NCBI GenBank assembly: GCA_021781815.1
Contig: JAJXWB010000009.1
Location: 80,554-144,553, forward strand
Source of the DNA: Pseudomonadota bacterium
Lineage (GTDB): Bacteria; Pseudomonadota; Alphaproteobacteria; Rhizobiales; Beijerinckiaceae
DNA: 64,000 nt
Direction: 5' to 3'
In this document: positions 58,738-64,000 of the stretch, in pieces
Position numbering within the stretch: the first letter of the stretch is position 1
Layout: each line of letters starts with the position of its first letter
Program-made: the position numbers and the translations under genes
Notes under the pieces: generated by a model
Told to the model about the DNA's origin: nothing
What the model saw: only the letters and a program-made list of their open reading frames with translations
Databases searched by the model: none

Positions 58738-59955
58738 ATGCGTATTCTACTGACAGCGTTGGCGTCGCGGATCATCGAGCATGGTCATCTCGAAATCGAA
58801 TTTGCGGACGGGACGATCCAGACGTTCGGCGACGGATCCGGCCAACGGATCGCAGTGCGCTTCTCTGATCGCCGCGGCCCGCTCGATCTCGTTCTCAATC
58901 CGGAACTGGCCCTCGGCGAATTGTTCATGGATGGCCGCCTGGAGATGGCGGAAGGTTCGATTTACGACTTCCTTTCGCTTGTTTCCGCCAACGCCGTGCG
59001 CCGCAAGCCCCCGGCCCTGATGAAAGCGATCCGTATCGCGCGCGACGCGAAGAATGCGCTGCTCGTGCGCAACGGTCGACGCCGCGCGCTCGCGAATTCC
59101 GCGCATCACTACGATCTCGATGGGCGCCTCTACGACCTGTTTCTCGACGATGACAGGCAATACACCTGCGCCTATTTCGAACGACCCGACATGAGTCTCG
59201 ACGAGGCGCAACTGGCCAAAAAGCGGCACATCGCAGCCAAGCTGATTGTCGAGCCCGGCCATCGCGCGCTCGACATCGGGTGCGGCTGGGGCGGCATGGC
59301 GCTTTACCTCGCTCGCGTTTGCGGGGCCGAGGTGGTCGGCGTCTCGCTGTCGAAGGAGCAATTGTCTGTCGCGCGCGAACGCGCGCAGAAAGGCGGACTG
59401 GCGGGGCGCATCAGCTTTCGACTCGAAGATTATCGCGACACGCAAGGCGTGTTCGACCGCATCGTCTCGGTCGGCATGCTCGAGGCGGTGGGGCCCGCGC
59501 AACTCGGCGTCTATTTCGCCAAGGTGGCAAGCCTCCTGGACTCCGACGGCGTCGCTCTGATCCACACGATCGGAAAGGTGGACGGACCGGGCGCCGCCAA
59601 TCCATGGCTGACCAAGTACATATTCCCAGGCGGCTATGTGCCGTCCATGTCGGAACTGGCCGCAGCGATCGAGGCGTCGGGCCTATACCTTGTCGATGTC
59701 GAAGTCCTGCGGATGCACTATGCGGAAACCCTGAAGGCGTGGCGTGAGCGGTTCCTCGCACGGCGCGACGAGGCGAAGGCGCTTTACGACGAACGCTTCT
59801 GCCGCATGTGGGAGTTCTACCTCGCGCTATGCGAAGTCGCCTTCCGTGTCGATGGCGAATGCGTGTTTCAGGTTCTGCTCGCCAAACAGCACGACACTGT
59901 TCCAATCACACGCGATTACATCGCCGAGCGCGAACAGACGCTGCGCGGACCCTGA
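58738..59955 (+). CDS. cfa: cyclopropane-fatty-acyl-phospholipid synthase
   Basis: A 405-aa methyltransferase that adds a methylene to unsaturated acyl chains of phospholipids using S-adenosylmethionine. The N-terminal lipid-binding domain (residues 1-120) precedes the catalytic part with YTCAYF, the cofactor loop LDIGCGWGGMALYLA, VSLSKEQL, and the iron-/bicarbonate-site region near FPGGYVPSM. It follows the kinase gene by 63 bases on the same strand and converges on the response-regulator gene. Confidence 0.94.
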   Translation: MRILLTALASRIIEHGHLEIEFADGTIQTFGDGSGQRIAVRFSDRRGPLDLVLNPELALGELFMDGRLEMAEGSIYDFLSLVSANAVRRKPPALMKAIRIARDAKNALLVRNGRRRALANSAHHYDLDGRLYDLFLDDDRQYTCAYFERPDMSLDEAQLAKKRHIAAKLIVEPGHRALDIGCGWGGMALYLARVCGAEVVGVSLSKEQLSVARERAQKGGLAGRISFRLEDYRDTQGVFDRIVSVGMLEAVGPAQLGVYFAKVASLLDSDGVALIHTIGKVDGPGAANPWLTKYIFPGGYVPSMSELAAAIEASGLYLVDVEVLRMHYAETLKAWRERFLARRDEAKALYDERFCRMWEFYLALCEVAFRVDGECVFQVLLAKQHDTVPITRDYIAEREQTLRGP

Positions 59956-60051
59956 CCTCACGGCATGGGATGCCCCAGTTCCCCGGGCCGGCGCAGCGCG
60001 CGCATCGCCAACAGAGGCAGCCGCCAGCGTTTGGCGGAAGGTCGATTCTCC

Positions 60052-60711
60052 TCACTTCCTCCCGGTCAGGCTGTCGAAATCGAGTCCTGACGCCTCGATC
60101 ACCGCCTGCGTGCGCGAGGCGACATTGAGCTTGCGCAAGACCTCAGACACGTGAGCCTTGACCGTCGTCTCGCCGACATCGAGTTCATAGGCGATTTGTT
60201 TGTTCAGCAGTCCCTGCCTGAGCATGCCGAGAACACGCAGTTGCTGCGGCGTCAGGGTCGCCAGCCGCTCGGCGAAATCCAGCTTCTTCGCTTTCGCCGA
60301 TTTGTCCGGGGCGGTCGGCGCGTAACCCGCCGGCACGAATACCTCGCCGTTCATCACCTTGCGGATGGCGTCGGTCAGTTCGGCCTTCTTGATCGATTTC
60401 GGAATGAACCCGCTGATCCCGCAATTCATCGCCTCGTTGACGATGCGCGGATCCTCAAGCCCGGACACGACAACGAGCGGCAGACCAGGGAAGCGCGCAC
60501 GCACTTTCAGAACGCCCTCGAACCCCTTGACCGAAGGCATGGAGAGATCGATCAAGGCCAGATCGAACGCAGGTCGCCGCTCGATCTGCGCAATTGCCTC
60601 GTCGATCGAGGAGGCCTCGACGACTTCGGCCTGCGGATAGGCCGTGCGCACGGCGCTGTGCAGCGCCTCGCGAAACAAGGGATGATCGTCGACGACCAGA
60701 AAGCGGTCCAT
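60052..60711 (-). CDS. LuxR/NarL-family response regulator
   Basis: A 219-aa two-domain regulator. The receiver has acidic DDHPLFRE at residues 8-15, the acceptor Asp55 in ALIDLSMP and Lys in FIPKS. The C-terminal GerE helix-turn-helix is LTPQQLRVLGMLRQG followed by NKQIAYELDVGETTVKAHVS. The layout resembles AgmR/ErbR-type regulators of alcohol oxidation, which in Pseudomonas lie near NahK; homology at that level is inferred. ATGs at 60711 and 60714 are adjacent. It lies 134 bases downstream of coxM on the same strand. Confidence 0.9.
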   Translation of the reverse strand: MDRFLVVDDHPLFREALHSAVRTAYPQAEVVEASSIDEAIAQIERRPAFDLALIDLSMPSVKGFEGVLKVRARFPGLPLVVVSGLEDPRIVNEAMNCGISGFIPKSIKKAELTDAIRKVMNGEVFVPAGYAPTAPDKSAKAKKLDFAERLATLTPQQLRVLGMLRQGLLNKQIAYELDVGETTVKAHVSEVLRKLNVASRTQAVIEASGLDFDSLTGRK

Positions 60712-60845
60712 CATGTCGATCCGCTGCGCTACAATGGCGCGTCGATGCGAAAGCGGACAACGGGCAAGCCAGATCGGGCTCCGGCTTGCCTCGCTGCGCT
60801 CGCTGTCGCGGCCAGGCCGGACTTCCGCCCGGCCGCCCAATCCGC

Positions 60846-61631
60846 TCAGGCAGCCGCCACCGCGCGCTTCGCCATCACGCCGATCAGATGAGCGCGATAT
60901 TCGGCCGAGCCGTGGATGTCGCCGTTGAGACCGCTTGCAGGTATCGTCAAGCCGTCGAGCGCGCTCGCCGAGAAGTTTGACGCGAGTTTCGATTCCGCGT
61001 CGGTCCAGCGGAACACGCCGTCCGACCCGGCGCCCGTCACTGCGACGCGCACCTGAGCGCCCCGCCTTGCGACTGCGACGCCGACGAGCGCATAGCGCGA
61101 CGCCGGATTGCGGAACTTCGCGTAGCTGAACTTGTCAGCGTGCGGAAACTCGATCGCAGTGATGAGTTCCCCGTCTTCCAGCGCAGTCGTAAACAGACCC
61201 TGGAAGAAGTCGTCGGCGGCGATGCGGCGGCGATCGGTGACGATGGTCGCGCCGAGCGCGAGACAGGCCGCCGGATAGTCCGCGACAGGATCATTGTTGG
61301 CGACGGAGCCGCCGATCGTGCCGCGATGACGGACCTGCGGATCGCCGATGCCGCCGGCGAGCGCGGCAAGGCCTGGAACAGCCCTGCGTACGACGTCGGA
61401 CGCCTCGACCTCGGCATGGCGGCTCATGGCCTTGATGGTCAGCACCGAACCGTTGTCCGAAATTCCCTTCAGCTCTGCGACCTTGTTGAGATCGACGAGA
61501 TGGCCGGGCTGGGCGAGTCGCTGCTTCATCGTGGGGATGAGCGTGTGGCCGCCGGCGAGGAACTTGCCCTCGCCGACCGACTTCACGGCGTCGGCGACGC
61601 TGGTCGCCGCATGATGAGTGAAAGCATACAT
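60846..61631 (-). CDS. coxM: form II CO-dehydrogenase-like FAD-binding medium subunit
   Basis: A 261-aa FAD-binding subunit of the xanthine-oxidase family. The two flavin loops are AGGHTLIP (26-33) and TIGGSVAN (105-112), with NNDPVADYP following. It would pass electrons from the iron-sulfur subunit to an acceptor. It starts 11 bases after the coxL-like gene; the order L then M, with any S subunit upstream of L, is the form II arrangement. The start at 61629-61631 (MYAFTHHAA) fits; the longer open frame overlaps coxL. Confidence 0.92.
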   Translation of the reverse strand: MYAFTHHAATSVADAVKSVGEGKFLAGGHTLIPTMKQRLAQPGHLVDLNKVAELKGISDNGSVLTIKAMSRHAEVEASDVVRRAVPGLAALAGGIGDPQVRHRGTIGGSVANNDPVADYPAACLALGATIVTDRRRIAADDFFQGLFTTALEDGELITAIEFPHADKFSYAKFRNPASRYALVGVAVARRGAQVRVAVTGAGSDGVFRWTDAESKLASNFSASALDGLTIPASGLNGDIHGSAEYRAHLIGVMAKRAVAAA

Positions 61632-61642
61632 GGGCGTTCCTC

Positions 61643-64000
61643 CTATTCCGCGGCCAGTTTGTGAGCGGCGACCTGAGCGGCCTTCCACACTTTTTCGGGC
61701 GTCGCAGGCATGCTGATGTTCTCGCTGCCAAGAGCGTTGGTGATCGCGTTGATGACCGCTGGCGGCGCGGCGATCGCGCCGGCTTCGCCGCATCCCTTGA
61801 TCCCTAGCGGGTTGGACGGGCAGGCGGTGACGGTCATGCCGACATTGTAGGACGGCAAATCGTGCGCGCGCGGCATGGCGTAATCCATGAAGCTCGCGGT
61901 GATGAGCTGACCGCCCTGATCGTAAACAGCGCCTTCCAGCAGCGCCTGGCCGATGCCCTGCGCGATGCCGCCATGCACCTGCCCCTCGACGATCATCGGA
62001 TTGATGACGTTGCCGAAGTCATCGACCGCGGTCCAGCGGTCGATCGTGACGACGCCGGTCGCCGGATCGATTTCGAGTTCGCAGATGTGGACGCCAGCCG
62101 GGAAGGTGAAATTGGTCGGATCCCAGAAGGCGCCTTCTTTCAGGCCCGGCTCCAGTTCCTGGCCGTTGAACTTGTGCGCGATATACGCATTGAGCGCGAT
62201 CGTGCCGAAGTCGGCGGCCTTGTCCGTTCCCTTCACGGTGAACTTGCCGTCCTTGAACTCGATGTCGCCTTCCGAGGCTTCGAGAACATGGGCGGCGACC
62301 TTCTTCGCCTTGGCCTCGATCTTGTCGAGCGCCTTGACGATGGCGGACATGCCGACGGCGCCGGAGCGCGAGCCATAGGTGCCCATGCCCATCTGCACCT
62401 TGTCGGTATCGCCATGCACGATCGATACGTTGTCGATCGGTATGCCCAGCCGATCGGACACAAGCTGCGCAAAGGTGGTCTCGTGGCCCTGGCCGTGTGA
62501 GTGCGAACCGGTCAGAACCTCAACCGTTCCGATCGGATTGACGCGCACTTCCGCCGATTCCCACAAGCCGACGCCGGCGCCGAGCGAGCCGACGGCCGCC
62601 GACGGCGCGATGCCGCAAGCTTCGATGTAAGCCGAATAGCCCATGCCGCGCAGCTTGCCCTTCGACGCGCTCGCCGCCTTGCGGGCCGCGAAACCAGCAA
62701 CGTCGTGCATCTGTTGCGCTTTCGTGAGCGCCGCGTCGTAATCGCCTGCGTCGTAGGCCATGATCACCGGCGTCTGGTGCGGGAAGACCGTGACGAAATT
62801 CCTGCGACGGAAATCCGCCGGATCCATTCCGATCTCGCGCGCGGCGACCTCCACCAGGCGTTCGATCACAAAGGTGGCTTCCGGACGGCCGGCGCCGCGA
62901 TAGGCGTCGACAGGCGCGGTGTTGGTGTAAACCGCTTCCACCTCCGCGTAGACAGCCGGGATGTTGTATTGCCCCGACAGCAGCGGCGCATAGAGATAGG
63001 TCGGCACCGACGAGGCGAAGGTCGAGAGATAGGCGCCCATGTTGGCGCGCGTCTTCACGCGCACGCCAAGAATCTTGCCGTTTTCCCCGAGCGCCATTTC
63101 GGCGTGGGTGACGTGATCGCGCCCGTGCGCATCCGACAGGAACGCCTCGGTCCGGTCGCTCGTCCATTTCACAGGGCGGCGCACCTTGCGCGAGGCCCAG
63201 ACGCAGATGGTTTCTTCGGCGTAGATGAAAATCTTTGAGCCGAAGCCGCCGCCGACATCCGGAGCGATCACGCGCAGCTTGTTTTCCGGCGCAAGGCCGA
63301 TGAAGGCCGAGAGCACCAGACGCGCGACATGCGGGTTCTGGCTGGTCGTGTAGAGCGTGAGCGAATCCGCGCCGAAATCGTATTCGCCGACGGCCGCGCG
63401 CGGCTCCATCGGATTCGGCACGAGGCGGTTGTTGACGATGTCGAGCTTCGTCACATGCTTTGCATTGGCGAAAGCCGCGTCGGCTGCGGCCTTGTCGCCG
63501 AGGTGCCAGTCATAGACGCTGTTGTCGGGCGCAACGTCGTGGATCGCGGTCGCTCCGGCCTTGCGTGCGGCGGCCATGTCGGCGGCGGCAGGCAGCACGT
63601 CATAATCGACAACGATCTTTTCCGAAGCGTCGCGCGCCTGCGCCAATGTGTCGGCGATGACGACGGCGACATGATCGCCGACGTAGCGCACCTTGCCATC
63701 CGCGAGCGCGGGATGGGCGCCGGCCTTCATCGGCGTTCCGTCCTTGGAATGGATCATCCAACCGCAGATGAGGCCGCCGACCTTGTCGGCAGCGACGTCC
63801 GCGCCGGTGTAGATCGCCACCACGCCGGGCGATTTCATCGCTTCGGCTGTGTCGATGCGCCTGATCGTCGCGTGGGCGTGCGGCGAGCGCAGGAAATAGG
63901 CGTGGGCCTGGCCGGGGCGGTCGATATCGTCGACATAGCGGCCATTGCCGGTGATGAAGCGGAAATCCTCTTTGCGGCGCGCGGGGGCGCCAATGCCTGT
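61643..64000 (-). CDS. coxL: form II CO-dehydrogenase-like molybdopterin large subunit (partial)
   Basis: The gene runs past the right edge; 785 codons are visible and probably only a few N-terminal residues are missing, since the edge reads [17 protein letters not shown], the usual start of the family. The molybdenum-site loop encoded at 62885-62905 is AYRGAGR, the form II signature, not AYRCSFR of true CO dehydrogenase. GGFGSK and the catalytic Glu in GCGEAG are present. It oxidises an unknown substrate, an aldehyde, purine or aromatic being possible; CO is less likely. Confidence 0.92.
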   Translation of the reverse strand, partial: TGIGAPARRKEDFRFITGNGRYVDDIDRPGQAHAYFLRSPHAHATIRRIDTAEAMKSPGVVAIYTGADVAADKVGGLICGWMIHSKDGTPMKAGAHPALADGKVRYVGDHVAVVIADTLAQARDASEKIVVDYDVLPAAADMAAARKAGATAIHDVAPDNSVYDWHLGDKAAADAAFANAKHVTKLDIVNNRLVPNPMEPRAAVGEYDFGADSLTLYTTSQNPHVARLVLSAFIGLAPENKLRVIAPDVGGGFGSKIFIYAEETICVWASRKVRRPVKWTSDRTEAFLSDAHGRDHVTHAEMALGENGKILGVRVKTRANMGAYLSTFASSVPTYLYAPLLSGQYNIPAVYAEVEAVYTNTAPVDAYRGAGRPEATFVIERLVEVAAREIGMDPADFRRRNFVTVFPHQTPVIMAYDAGDYDAALTKAQQMHDVAGFAARKAASASKGKLRGMGYSAYIEACGIAPSAAVGSLGAGVGLWESAEVRVNPIGTVEVLTGSHSHGQGHETTFAQLVSDRLGIPIDNVSIVHGDTDKVQMGMGTYGSRSGAVGMSAIVKALDKIEAKAKKVAAHVLEASEGDIEFKDGKFTVKGTDKAADFGTIALNAYIAHKFNGQELEPGLKEGAFWDPTNFTFPAGVHICELEIDPATGVVTIDRWTAVDDFGNVINPMIVEGQVHGGIAQGIGQALLEGAVYDQGGQLITASFMDYAMPRAHDLPSYNVGMTVTACPSNPLGIKGCGEAGAIAAPPAVINAITNALGSENISMPATPEKVWKAAQVAAHKLAAE

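Noticed and set aside
61643..64000. True aerobic CO dehydrogenase (form I)
   Set aside because: The active-site loop is AYRGAGR, not AYRCSFR, and the L-M order is that of form II.

Overview
The window is one contiguous piece of chromosome from a GC-rich alphaproteobacterium, almost certainly of the order Hyphomicrobiales (Rhizobiales). The reasons are the gene order tig-clpP-clpX-lon-hupB next to a 14-gene-type nuo operon, an invasion-associated locus B (IalB) protein, a small aa3-oxidase subunit IV, and a form II CoxL. A malyl-CoA lyase-type enzyme, a NosP-like FIST/histidine-kinase pair and form II cox genes would fit a methylotroph-rich family such as Beijerinckiaceae or Methylocystaceae, but that placement is inference. 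No transposase, integrase, phage gene or CRISPR array was seen.

Region 1 (1-9.4 kb, minus strand): nuoA-B-C-D-(small membrane protein)-E-F-G-H-I-J-K, running off the left edge in nuoK. An FNR/FixK-like box lies upstream of nuoA. Region 2 (9.4-20.2 kb): tRNA-Asp, a ClpP-fold exported protein, an apparently frameshifted NTF2-like gene, tRNA-Val, then hupB, lon, clpX, clpP and tig (protein folding and turnover), each of the first three ending in a clear intrinsic terminator. A divergent polytopic membrane gene sits between lon and clpX. tRNA-Leu follows. Region 3 (20.3-34.1 kb): M3 peptidase, a Tat-exported multicopper-oxidase-fold protein that has lost many copper ligands, a flippase-like protein, recG, sdhE, mfd, a DUF502 protein and nnr.

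Region 4 (34.1-48.2 kb): a CoA-ester lyase gene with an operator-like palindrome over its -10 box, hspQ, a rhodanese, an IalB protein, a three-gene run (peptide-binding protein, truncated AMP-binding-like protein, DsbA/FrnE-like protein), two envelope glycosyltransferases, a patatin, a 49-aa cytochrome oxidase subunit IV, and glmS and glmU flanking a small secreted Cys protein. Region 5 (48.2-55.6 kb): opgG-opgH for periplasmic glucans, an amidohydrolase, and copA with cueR and a textbook CueR operator.

Region 6 (56-64 kb) is the most interesting: a FIST-domain sensor gene overlapping a soluble hybrid histidine kinase (NosP/NahK-like), a cyclopropane fatty-acid synthase, a LuxR-type response regulator on the other strand, and immediately behind it form II coxM and coxL (AYRGAGR active-site loop), the latter cut by the right edge. 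A nitric-oxide or redox-sensing phosphorelay acting on this oxidoreductase and on membrane lipid modification is a testable hypothesis, not a demonstrated fact.
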